A stretch of DNA of 64,000 bases from the NCBI RefSeq assembly GCF_005484805.1, contig NZ_CP039432.1, positions 248,001-312,000 on the forward strand, written 5' to 3'. Shown piece by piece: positions 10,448 to 18,525 of the stretch. Both the position numbers and the translations under genes were made by a program. Under the pieces are notes generated by a model, which was not told where the DNA came from, made no database searches, and saw only the letters and a program-made list of their open reading frames with translations. The DNA is from Rhodococcus sp. SGAir0479. GTDB lineage: Bacteria; Actinomycetota; Actinomycetes; Mycobacteriales; Mycobacteriaceae. Each line of letters begins with the position of its first letter. Positions within the stretch are counted from its first letter, which is position 1.

Positions 10448-12088
10448 GTGAACCTGACCCTCGTGCTACTCGTCGTGATCGCGGCCACCGCGGTGACGGG
10501 GTTGGCGAAGCGGCAGGACCTGCAGGTTCCACTCGTCCTGGTCACCTTCGGTTCGGTGGCCTCGTTCATTCCCGGCATGCCGCGGCTGGAACTCGAGCCC
10601 GACATCATCCTCGGGGTCGTGCTGCCGCCGCTGCTGTACTCGGCAGCCCTGGACTTCTCGCTCGCGAGTCTGCGGCGCAACATCGGCCCCATCCTCCGGT
10701 TGGGGGTGGGGCTGGTGCTGGTGACGGCGTTCGTCGTGGGCTTCTTCGCGAACTGGCTGGTGCCCGAACTGACGCTGGGCGCCGCGATGGTGCTGGGCGC
10801 CGTCGTGTCGCCGACCGACGCGGTGAGCGCCGTCAGCGTCGGACGCCAACTCGGACTGCCGAAGCGAGTTCTGGCAATCCTCACCGGGGAGGGACTTCTC
10901 AACGACGCGACTGCGCTGACCCTGTTCACTGTCGGTGTAGCGGCGGTCGCCGGAACCCGTGTGGTGGTGGAGCAACCGGTGCTGTTCTTCCTCTACGAGG
11001 TGGCCGGGGGCGTCGTGATCGGCTTCGTGCTGGCCACGGTGGTCCGGCTCGTGCGGGCCCGGATGTCCGACTCGCCGCTCGAGACCGTCCTGGGGCTGGT
11101 GTTGCCGTTCGCGGCGTACCTCGCGGCCGAGGAGATTCACGCGTCCGGCGTGCTCGCAGTCGTCGTCGCGGGTTTCGTCATGGGTCATCACGCCACCAAC
11201 GCCTCGGTTCCGACGCGTATCCAGGAGCGTTCGCTGTGGGCGACGTTGGACCTGCTGCTGGAGACGTTCGTGTTCGCGTACATGGGGCTGCAGCTCAAGT
11301 TCGTCATCGACGACGTCGCCGACGAGGGTCTGCCGGTGCACCACATCTTCGCGTACGCGATCGCCGTCCTGGTGGTCGTCATCGCGGTGCGGCCGCTGTG
11401 GGTGTTCGTGAACTGGAGCGGGCTGCGGATGCGTCTGGATCCGCGCACGGAGACGACGGCGCACCGCGGCCTGAACTGGCGGCAGAAGCTCGTCGTCTCC
11501 TGGGCCGGGATGCGGGGCGTCGTCACCCTGGCAGCGGCCGGCGGTGTCCCGGTCCTCACGGCGGCGGGTGACCCCTTCCCCGGCCGCGGCGTCATCCAGG
11601 CGATCGCGTTCGTCGTCGCGGTCGGCACGCTGGTGATCCAGGGCGCGACCATCCCGTTCCTGATCGAACGGCTCGACGTCGCCGACCCCGCCGAGGCCGA
11701 ACGCGACCGCGAACAGACCCTGCTGGCACGGCGCATCTCGGCGGCGGCCGCCGACCGCACGCTCGCCGAACTGTCGGCCCACCCGCCGGCCGGCGCGAAC
11801 CCCGAGGAGTTCGCCCGGGCCGTCGCCCGCGTGCGGCTCTCGGTCCGGGCGCGGGCACAGGTGGAGGAGGCCGAGGGCGACGACGACGGCAACAGCACCG
11901 CACTGCACCGGACCGGCGCGCTGTTCGACACGGTGCGGCGCCGCGTGCTGCAGGCCCAGCGTCGCGCGCTGATCGCCGCCCGCGACGAGGGCGACCTCGA
12001 GGACGAGGTTTTGCGCGCCGAACTGGAGGCGCGCGACATCGAGGAGGCGGCGGCCGAGCAGCGAGTCCTGCGCCGGCGCCGCGGATGA
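10448..12088 (+). CDS. Na+/H+ antiporter, CPA1 family
   Basis: 546 residues. About twelve hydrophobic helices fill residues 1-410. GAVVSPTDAVSAVSVGRQLGLP and LTGEGLLNDATALTLF carry the conserved acidic pair (Asp in PTDA and NDA) that binds Na+ and H+ in CPA1 exchangers. The C-terminal 130 residues are charged, hydrophilic and probably cytoplasmic, with a helical EAEGDDDG region. It would export Na+ (or K+) for protons at the plasma membrane. GTG start. The lipase gene begins 16 bp later on the same strand. Confidence 0.87.
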   Translation: MNLTLVLLVVIAATAVTGLAKRQDLQVPLVLVTFGSVASFIPGMPRLELEPDIILGVVLPPLLYSAALDFSLASLRRNIGPILRLGVGLVLVTAFVVGFFANWLVPELTLGAAMVLGAVVSPTDAVSAVSVGRQLGLPKRVLAILTGEGLLNDATALTLFTVGVAAVAGTRVVVEQPVLFFLYEVAGGVVIGFVLATVVRLVRARMSDSPLETVLGLVLPFAAYLAAEEIHASGVLAVVVAGFVMGHHATNASVPTRIQERSLWATLDLLLETFVFAYMGLQLKFVIDDVADEGLPVHHIFAYAIAVLVVVIAVRPLWVFVNWSGLRMRLDPRTETTAHRGLNWRQKLVVSWAGMRGVVTLAAAGGVPVLTAAGDPFPGRGVIQAIAFVVAVGTLVIQGATIPFLIERLDVADPAEAERDREQTLLARRISAAAADRTLAELSAHPPAGANPEEFARAVARVRLSVRARAQVEEAEGDDDGNSTALHRTGALFDTVRRRVLQAQRRALIAARDEGDLEDEVLRAELEARDIEEAAAEQRVLRRRRG

Positions 12089-12104
12089 CGGGCACAATCG
12101 AGCC

Positions 12105-13304
12105 GTGACCCGAACCCGGATGGCCCTCGCGGTGGCGATGTGTGCGGCGACCGCGGTGGGGTGTGCGACCACGTCGGGCACCCCGGACACACGCACGTCG
12201 ACCGCGGTGAGCTCGCCGACCTCCACGGTCGCGGCCCCCGCCCCCGCCGAGCGCGGACTGGTGACGTCCGCCGAGCCGTTCACCGGCTCCGGACTGTCCG
12301 GACAGCGCATCCTCTATCGGTCGACGTCGGGGATCGACGGGCGCGGCACCGAGGTGTCGGGCACAGTGTTCGTGCCGCCGGGGCAGGCGCCCGCCGGCGG
12401 CTGGCCGGTGGTGACGGTGGGGCATCCCACGACCGGACTGCTCGACGAGTGCGCGCCCTCGCGTGCCCCGGACCTGTTGGGGGCGGCGGGTCTGGTCCGG
12501 GACCTCGTCGGCCGCGGGTTCGTCGTCGCGGTCACGGACTACGAGGGGCTCGGCACCGACGGCCCGCACCCGTACCTCGAGCCGGACACCGCCGGCCACA
12601 ATCTGATCGACGCGGTCCGCGCCGCCCGGTTCCTCGTGCCCGACGCCTCGACCCGATGGGCGGCGATCGGGGTGTCGCAGGGCGGGCAGGCGTCGTGGGC
12701 GGCCGCCGAGCAGGCCACCGACTACGGGGACGGGCTCGAGTTCGTCGGGGCGGCCAGCCTGTCGCCGCCCGCTGATCTCAGTCCGATCGTGTCCGACGGG
12801 CCTCCGAATCTCGATGTCCCGCAACAGATGTTTCTGCCGATGTTGATCGACGGCCTGACCGTCTCGCATCCCGACCTCGACGCGAGCGCCTACATCCGTG
12901 GACCGCTCACCGAGAACCGGGACGTGATCCGTTCGTGCACGGGCCCGCTCGCGTCGCGGAAGCTGTCCGTCGCCCTCAACCTGACTCCGGCGGACACCAT
13001 CCCGCGCAGCAACGACGACGTGGCCCGGATGCGGGAGTGGCTGACCGCGGACGCGCTGCCGCAGCGCCGCGCCGGCGCGCCCATGCTCGTGGTGATTCCC
13101 GGCAAGGACAATCTCATCCGCCCGGACTGGACGATCGCGGCCGTGGGACGGGCGTGCGGGCTGGGCGACGTGATCGAGATGCGGTACCGGGCCGACGACG
13201 TCCATGCCGACTCCCGGGCGCTGCCCGGCGCCGTCGACTGGGTGGCCGGCCGGTTCACCGGTGCGCCGCTCGTGAACACGTGCGCCGGCCAGGGCGCACC
13301 GTGA
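12105..13304 (+). CDS. Secreted lipoprotein lipase (LIP family)
   Basis: 399 residues. The signal peptide ends in a lipobox, AVGC (Cys at about residue 20), so the protein should be lipid-anchored outside the membrane. A Ser/Thr-rich linker follows. The mature part is an alpha/beta hydrolase: VVTVGHPTTG, DYEGLGTDGPHPY and the nucleophile elbow GVSQGG at about residue 187. A late Asp in VIPGKDN and His in DDVHADS would complete the triad. This matches fungal-like secretory lipases common in Rhodococcus and Nocardia. The stop overlaps the sensor-kinase start by 4 bp (GTGA). Confidence 0.87.
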   Translation: MTRTRMALAVAMCAATAVGCATTSGTPDTRTSTAVSSPTSTVAAPAPAERGLVTSAEPFTGSGLSGQRILYRSTSGIDGRGTEVSGTVFVPPGQAPAGGWPVVTVGHPTTGLLDECAPSRAPDLLGAAGLVRDLVGRGFVVAVTDYEGLGTDGPHPYLEPDTAGHNLIDAVRAARFLVPDASTRWAAIGVSQGGQASWAAAEQATDYGDGLEFVGAASLSPPADLSPIVSDGPPNLDVPQQMFLPMLIDGLTVSHPDLDASAYIRGPLTENRDVIRSCTGPLASRKLSVALNLTPADTIPRSNDDVARMREWLTADALPQRRAGAPMLVVIPGKDNLIRPDWTIAAVGRACGLGDVIEMRYRADDVHADSRALPGAVDWVAGRFTGAPLVNTCAGQGAP

Positions 13305-14524
13305 CCGGCGTGCTGTGGGCGGTGCTGGTGGTGACCGTGGCCGTCGCCGCCGTGGTCGCGATGCGCACCCGGCGGGTGCTGACCACGCCGGCCGAACGCG
13401 CCGTTCACGACACACTGCACACGGCGTCGCTCGCGGCGCGTCCGCTGCGCCGCGGTCTGGACGAGACCTCGGCGCGAGAGGCTGCGCCCCACCTGCGGCT
13501 GCTCACGGGTGCGGATTCGCTCGCGATCGTCGGCCCGGACGGCGGACTGCTCGCGTGGAACGGTCCGCACGAGACGTTCGCGGACCAGGTGGTCGCGGCA
13601 GCCGTCCGCGCGATCGACGGCGGCCGCAGGGTGCTGGTGGCGCACGGCGACCTCGCCCGCGCCCCGGGGAATCAGGAGGTGCGCGCCCTGGTCGCGCAGC
13701 CGCTGCTGCTCGAGGACACAGGCGTCGTGGGCGTGCTCGGTGTCGTGGCCACCCGCGACCCGGGCCCGGCGATGCTGGGCGCGCTCACCGAGGTCGCCCG
13801 GTACGCGTGCAGTCAGATCGAGCTGGCGGAGTTGGACGCGTCGCGGGCCCGGCTCGACCGCGCCGAGCTACGGGCGTTGCGCGCCCAGATCAGTCCACAC
13901 TTCATCTACAACGCGCTCGGCACGATCGCGTCGTTCGTGCGAACCGACCCCGACCGGGCGCGCGAGCTCGTGCTCGAGTTCGCGGACTTCACCCGATATT
14001 CGTTCCGGTCGGCCGCCGAGTACACGGTCCTGGCGGACGAACTGCGCAACGTCGACCGCTACCTCACCCTCGAGCGGGCCCGGTTCGGCGACAACCTCGA
14101 GGTCCGGCTGCAGGTGGCGCCCGAGGTGCTGAGCGTGGTGCTGCCGTTCCTGGCGCTGCAACCGCTCGTCGAGAACGCCGTCCGGCACGGGCTGTCGGGG
14201 AAACCGGACGGCGGCACCGTCACGATCGTCGCCGCGGACGCCGGGCCGGACTGCATCATCAGCGTCGAGGACGACGGCGTCGGCATGGACCCGGAACTGC
14301 TGCGCTCGGGCGAACTGGATGCCGTCGTCTCGGGCGCCCGACAGCCGCGGGACGGGCGCCGGCCCAGCACGTCCGAGGCCGCGCACGTGGGGCTCGCGAA
14401 CGTCGACGACCGCCTGCGCGCCGCGTTCGGCAACGACTACGGATTGGTCGTCGAGACCGCGCCCGGTGCGGGCACCAAGGTGAGCATGCGGGTACCCAAG
14501 TTCCGCCCGGGCATCCGGGCCTGA
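13301..14524 (+). CDS. LytS-type sensor histidine kinase
   Basis: 407 residues. One N-terminal membrane helix (residues 3-22) is followed by a GAF-like sensor region and then a His_kinase domain. RAQISPHFIYNALGTIASF carries the phospho-acceptor His typical of the LytS/YehU family. LQPLVENAVRHG is the N box and VEDDGVGMD and HVGLANVDDRL are the G boxes. It pairs with the LytTR regulator downstream. The arrangement with symporters and a DUF485-like protein suggests control of carboxylate or acetate uptake, as in MctR- or BtsS-type systems; this link is inference. Confidence 0.87.
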   Translation: MTGVLWAVLVVTVAVAAVVAMRTRRVLTTPAERAVHDTLHTASLAARPLRRGLDETSAREAAPHLRLLTGADSLAIVGPDGGLLAWNGPHETFADQVVAAAVRAIDGGRRVLVAHGDLARAPGNQEVRALVAQPLLLEDTGVVGVLGVVATRDPGPAMLGALTEVARYACSQIELAELDASRARLDRAELRALRAQISPHFIYNALGTIASFVRTDPDRARELVLEFADFTRYSFRSAAEYTVLADELRNVDRYLTLERARFGDNLEVRLQVAPEVLSVVLPFLALQPLVENAVRHGLSGKPDGGTVTIVAADAGPDCIISVEDDGVGMDPELLRSGELDAVVSGARQPRDGRRPSTSEAAHVGLANVDDRLRAAFGNDYGLVVETAPGAGTKVSMRVPKFRPGIRA

Positions 14525-14590
14525 TCGCGGAACCGGCATCGGGCCTGCCTGGTCGGTCCGGGGCCCACGACGTGGCACGATGGATCCGTT

Positions 14591-15385
14591 GTGAAAGAGA
14601 CTTCGGACGGGCCCCCGGACGGCCCCTTGACGGTGCTGGCAGTCGACGACGAGCGTCCTGCCCTCGACGAGCTCGCCTATCTGCTGCGGGCGCGCGAGGA
14701 GATCGGCGAGACCCGCACTGCCGGTGACGCGACCACTGCCCTGCGCATCCTGCGCGAGGGCGGGATCGATGCGGTGTTCCTCGACATCAACATGCCCGGT
14801 CTCGACGGGCTCGAGCTCGCCGGCATCCTGACGCAGTTCGCGAGTCCGCCGTCGGTGGTGTTCGTGACCGCGCACGAGGACCGGGCGGTCGCCGCGTTCG
14901 ACCTCGGCGCGGTCGACTACCTGCTCAAGCCGCTGCGCGAGGAGCGCCTTGCCGAATCGGTGCGCCGCATCGTGGAGCGTCGTCGACGCGCCCGCGACGA
15001 GAGCGACGGCCAGTCGGCGGACGAAGTCATCCCGGTGGAGCTCGGTGGGGTCACGACGCTCGTGCCGCGATCGTCCGTCAAATGGGTGGAGGCCGACGGC
15101 GACTACGCGCGGCTGCACACGGCCGGCGGATCGCATCTGGTGCGCATACCGATCTCGTCGCTCGAGAGCCGCTGGTCCGACGCGGGTTTCCTACGGGTCC
15201 ACCGGTCGTACCTGGTGTCCCTCGGCGAGGTCACCGGAATCCGTAGCGTCGGTTCGGGACTGGTCGTGTGCCTGCGCCCGCAGGGGAGTGCACCCGCGGT
15301 GGAACTGCCGGTCAGCCGGCGGCACACGCGGGAACTCAAGGACCGGCTGATCCGCGGGCCGCGTCAGAGCTGGACGTCGCGATGA
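14591..15385 (+). CDS. LytTR family response regulator
   Basis: 264 residues. The receiver domain (residues 14-130) has VDDE, the phospho-acceptor Asp in VFLDINMPGLDG, FVTAHEDRA and the Lys in DYLLKPL. The LytTR DNA-binding domain (residues 150-250) has VKWVEADGDYARLHT and FLRVHRSYLVSLGEV. It begins at a GTG 66 bp after the kinase and ends overlapping the next gene by 4 bp. It probably controls the two downstream symporter genes. LytTR sites are usually two direct repeats upstream of the target; I did not find a convincing pair. Confidence 0.87.
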   Translation: MKETSDGPPDGPLTVLAVDDERPALDELAYLLRAREEIGETRTAGDATTALRILREGGIDAVFLDINMPGLDGLELAGILTQFASPPSVVFVTAHEDRAVAAFDLGAVDYLLKPLREERLAESVRRIVERRRRARDESDGQSADEVIPVELGGVTTLVPRSSVKWVEADGDYARLHTAGGSHLVRIPISSLESRWSDAGFLRVHRSYLVSLGEVTGIRSVGSGLVVCLRPQGSAPAVELPVSRRHTRELKDRLIRGPRQSWTSR

Positions 15386-15756
15386 CCTCGCCGGGGGCGG
15401 GGCCGCCGGCGCGGGAACGGGTGGTGCTCGCGCAGCGCCGCGGCGCCCGCATGGTGCGCACCCGGGTCGAGGTGCAGGAACAGACCGAAGTCGGCGACGC
15501 GATGATCCGTGGGCTCGTGCGCGCGCAGCTCAGCCTCGCGGTCCGTGTCGCCGCGGTGGTCGCGCTGCTGTTCGGGGCGATCCCGCTGCTGCTGATCGCG
15601 TTCCCGTCCGTCGCCGACGTCGCCGTGCTGGGCGTGCGGATGCCGTGGCTGCTCGCCGGGGGGCTGGCCGTCCCGGTCCTGGTGGCGGCGGGTTGGTTCT
15701 ACATCCGGGCGGCCGAACGCAACGAGCAGGACTTCACCGACCTGGTCGACGACTGA
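15382..15756 (+). CDS. Small two-helix membrane protein (DUF485-like position)
   Basis: 124 residues. The first 50 are charged, then two membrane helices, VRVAAVVALLFGAIPLLLIAF and LLAGGLAVPVLVAAGWFYI. The start overlaps the regulator stop (ATGA), and the symporter begins 21 bp after the stop, so the genes are co-expressed. Acetate symporters of the ActP type usually come with a DUF485 (YjcH) partner; this protein takes the same place and topology but is not clearly a DUF485 member. Confidence 0.75.
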   Translation: MTSPGAGPPARERVVLAQRRGARMVRTRVEVQEQTEVGDAMIRGLVRAQLSLAVRVAAVVALLFGAIPLLLIAFPSVADVAVLGVRMPWLLAGGLAVPVLVAAGWFYIRAAERNEQDFTDLVDD

Positions 15757-15776
15757 GTCCGCGGGGCGCCGAGACG

Positions 15777-17534
15777 ATGTCGACGATCGGACAGCCGATT
15801 CCGCTGATGACCGTACTGGCCCTGGTGGCCGCGGCGGTGGCGACCGTGGGCATCGGGATCTACGGCGTCCGCCTCGCGCGCACCACCTCCGACTTCCTCG
15901 TCGCCTCGCGCAGCGTCGGTCCGGGCTGGAACGCGGCTGCGATCTCCGGCGAATACCTCTCGGCGGCTTCGTTTCTGGGTGTCGCCGGACTGATCGCCAA
16001 ATACGGTGCCGATGCGTTGTGGTATCCGATCGGGTTCACCGCCGGCTATCTGGGCCTGCTGTTGTTCGTCGCGGCCCCGCTGCGCCGGTCCGGCGCCTAC
16101 ACCGTGCCGGACTTCGCGGAGTTCCGGCTCGGCTCGGTGCGGGTACGTCGACTGGCGATGGCGGTCGTCGCGCTCGTGTGCGTGCTGTACATGGTGCCGC
16201 AGTTCCAGGGTGCGGGACTGACGCTGAACATCCTTCTGGGCGTGCCCGGTTGGGTGGGAGTCGTCGTGGTGGGCGCGATCGTCGTCGGCAACGTGGCCGG
16301 CGGCGGCATGCGGTCGATCACCTTCGTGCAGGCGTTCCAGTACTGGCTCAAGCTCACCGCGGTCGCGGTACCGGCGCTGGTGCTCACCGTCCACTTCTTC
16401 GCCGACGAGCGACCCGTGGGACAGCCCGCGCCGCCGACGGTCGCGGTAACGACCTCGGTGGACGTGACGACCGATGTCGTCGTCCAGGTCGCGACACCCG
16501 TGGACGTGACCGTCGACGGCCGGCTCGACGGCCGGGACGTGTCGGGCGCCGTGCAGCTGGGTGCGGGCCGGCACGAGCTGGGCCGCGGCACGACGCTGGA
16601 GTTGCCGGCCGGCTCGCCCGTCCCGGTGGTCGCGGGGGCGCCGGCCGACGGCGCCGACTGGCTCGTGCCCGGCGGCGGCTTCGGCGATCCCCACCCGCTG
16701 TACCAGGTGTATTCGCTGATCCTGGCGACCTTCCTGGGCGCCATGGGACTGCCCCACGTGCTGGTGCGCTTCTACACCAACCCGGACGGCCGAGCGGCGC
16801 GCCTGACGTCGCTCGTGGTGATCGCGTTGGTGGGCGCCTTCTACGTCTTCCCCGTGCTGCTCGGGGTCTTCGCACGGCTGTACGTGCCGCAGCTGCTCAT
16901 CACCGGCACCTCGGACGCGGCGGTGCTGCTGCTGCCGGGGTCGGTGCTGTCCGGGTGGGGCGGGCAGCTGCTGGCCGCGCTCGTCGCCGCCGGGGCGATC
17001 GCGGCGTTCCTGTCGACGTCGTCGGGGCTGCTGGTCAGTGTCGCGGGCGTGCTCGGCACCGACGTCCTGCGCGGGCGCGTGCGCGATTTCCGGGTGGCGG
17101 CGCTGCTGTCGGGAGCGGTGCCGCTGGTTCTGGCGTTGGGCGCGACGTCGTTCGACCTGTCCCGCTCGGTGGGGCTGGTGTTCGCGGTGGCGGCGTCGAC
17201 GCTGTGTCCGCTGCTGGTGCTGGGTATCTGGTGGCGCGGCCTGACAGCGGCCGGCGCCGGCGCGGGCCTGACGGTGGGGCTGGTGGTCGGAGGGGGAGCG
17301 GCGCTGGTCGCGGTGACCGAGGTGGTGTCCGAGATGTGGCACGGATGGCCGGCGGCGCTCATCGGGTACCCGGCCGCGGTGAGCGTGCCGCTGTCGTTCG
17401 CGACGATGGTCGGTGTCAGTCTCGCCACCCGCCGGCGGGTGCCGCGCGACGTGGCCCGCACCTTCACCCGCATGCACGCTCCCGAGCGGCTCGGGATGGG
17501 ACGCGACCGCGAGGGCGATCTGCGTTCGACGTGA
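15777..17534 (+). CDS. Solute:sodium symporter with extra extracytoplasmic segment
   Basis: 585 residues. Around 13 hydrophobic helices and the SSS pattern (ISGEYLSAASFLGVAGLIAKYG, QFQGAGLTLNILLG, FYTNPDGRAARLT) place it with the acetate/monocarboxylate symporters ActP and MctC. Between helices 6 and 7 lies a hydrophilic insert of about 95 residues (roughly DNA 16410-16690), rich in Val, Thr and Asp: VAVTTSVDVTTDVVVQVATPVDVTVDGRLDG. It should project outside the cell and is absent from the second symporter at 18525. The substrate is probably a small carboxylate, by family. Confidence 0.83.
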   Translation: MSTIGQPIPLMTVLALVAAAVATVGIGIYGVRLARTTSDFLVASRSVGPGWNAAAISGEYLSAASFLGVAGLIAKYGADALWYPIGFTAGYLGLLLFVAAPLRRSGAYTVPDFAEFRLGSVRVRRLAMAVVALVCVLYMVPQFQGAGLTLNILLGVPGWVGVVVVGAIVVGNVAGGGMRSITFVQAFQYWLKLTAVAVPALVLTVHFFADERPVGQPAPPTVAVTTSVDVTTDVVVQVATPVDVTVDGRLDGRDVSGAVQLGAGRHELGRGTTLELPAGSPVPVVAGAPADGADWLVPGGGFGDPHPLYQVYSLILATFLGAMGLPHVLVRFYTNPDGRAARLTSLVVIALVGAFYVFPVLLGVFARLYVPQLLITGTSDAAVLLLPGSVLSGWGGQLLAALVAAGAIAAFLSTSSGLLVSVAGVLGTDVLRGRVRDFRVAALLSGAVPLVLALGATSFDLSRSVGLVFAVAASTLCPLLVLGIWWRGLTAAGAGAGLTVGLVVGGGAALVAVTEVVSEMWHGWPAALIGYPAAVSVPLSFATMVGVSLATRRRVPRDVARTFTRMHAPERLGMGRDREGDLRST

Positions 17535-17644
17535 GCCGAGGTTCCGGTGGCCGGGTCCGGCGATTGACGGGATTCGCCGGTTTCGGTCACCGTGACCGGG
17601 TCTGCGTGTGCTTCCGGTGTACACGCCCGGAAGAAGGAGACGCC

Positions 17645-18007
17645 GTGTCCGACTGGCACTGCCTCGGAACCGCCGACGACTACCGCGACGGCAAACCCCA
17701 CTCGGTCCGTGCATTCGACACCGACCTCGTCGCGTTCTCGGATCGCGCCGGGGTCATCCACGTGCTCGATGCGCGTTGCCCGCACATGGGCGCCGACCTC
17801 AGCCGGGGCCGGGTCGTCGGGGACACCATCGACTGTCCTGCGCACCGCTGGCGCTGGAACGGCCAGGGCCGGTGCGTCGGCGGCTCGCCCAAGCTCCTGC
17901 CGATTCGGTCCTGGACCACCGAGGAGCGCGCCGGGTTGCTGTACCTGCAGGCGTCCGATGCACCGCCGACCGGTCGACCGGTGCGGGCCGCGAACGCCTG
18001 GTGGTGA
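17645..18007 (+). CDS. Stand-alone Rieske [2Fe-2S] protein
   Basis: 120 residues from a GTG with AGAAGGAGA upstream. The Rieske ligands are CPHMG and CPAHRW, Cys-x-His and Cys-x2-His, at about residues 44-46 and 62-65. There is no catalytic oxygenase domain, so it looks like an electron carrier or the N-terminal domain of a Rieske oxygenase by itself. No ferredoxin reductase or oxygenase partner is next to it. It sits between the two symporter cassettes with its own ribosome site. Confidence 0.85.
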   Translation: MSDWHCLGTADDYRDGKPHSVRAFDTDLVAFSDRAGVIHVLDARCPHMGADLSRGRVVGDTIDCPAHRWRWNGQGRCVGGSPKLLPIRSWTTEERAGLLYLQASDAPPTGRPVRAANAWW

Positions 18008-18162
18008 CCACTCGTCGTCACCGCACGACCGTTCGGCGCACGCAATGTCGACTCGGCGTGTGACTGCCACCACACGCTTCTCCTGTGACCTGGATCTCAC
18101 TAGCGTCGCTTCGCATACCCGCAGCAGCGACCCGCGAGGTCGCCGATGTCCCAGGAGCGATC

Positions 18163-18525
18163 ATGACCACCACCGACCTCGGATCGGGAGAGCCGCTGCA
18201 GCGGTCCGTACCCGACGCGCAGGCCTTCGTCGACATGCAGGCCAGCCCGCAGTTCCAGGAGCTGCGGCATCGACTGCGCCGCTTCGTGTTTCCGATGACC
18301 GCGTTCTTCCTGACGTGGTACGCGGTCTACGTCCTGCTCGCCACGTACGCGTCGGACTTCATGGCCACCGAGGTCTTCGGTCACGTCAACCTCGGAATTC
18401 TGTTGGGGCTGGGGCAGTTCGTGACGACGTTCGCGATCACGGCGCTCTACGTGAAGTTCGCGAACCGGGAGCTCGACCCCCGTTCGACGGCGATCCGTGA
18501 GGAACTGGAAGGGCGGGCCCGGTGA
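18163..18525 (+). CDS. DUF485 membrane protein (YjcH-like)
   Basis: 120 residues. FQELRHRLRRFVFPMTAFFLTWYAVYVLLATYASDFM is the family signature, followed by a second helix, ILLGLGQFVTTFAITALYVKF, and the ending YVKFANRELDP. Two membrane helices, both ends cytoplasmic. DUF485 genes almost always precede an actP-type symporter, as here: the next gene starts at the stop codon. Confidence 0.9.
   Translation: MTTTDLGSGEPLQRSVPDAQAFVDMQASPQFQELRHRLRRFVFPMTAFFLTWYAVYVLLATYASDFMATEVFGHVNLGILLGLGQFVTTFAITALYVKFANRELDPRSTAIREELEGRAR

Noticed and set aside
10466-12310. A 614-codon minus-strand frame over the antiporter
   Set aside because: Shadow of the antiporter; no domain, no ribosome site, and skewed His/Asp/Arg composition.
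15699-17714. A 671-codon minus-strand frame over the first symporter
   Set aside because: Shadow frame; the plus strand gives a perfect membrane transporter.
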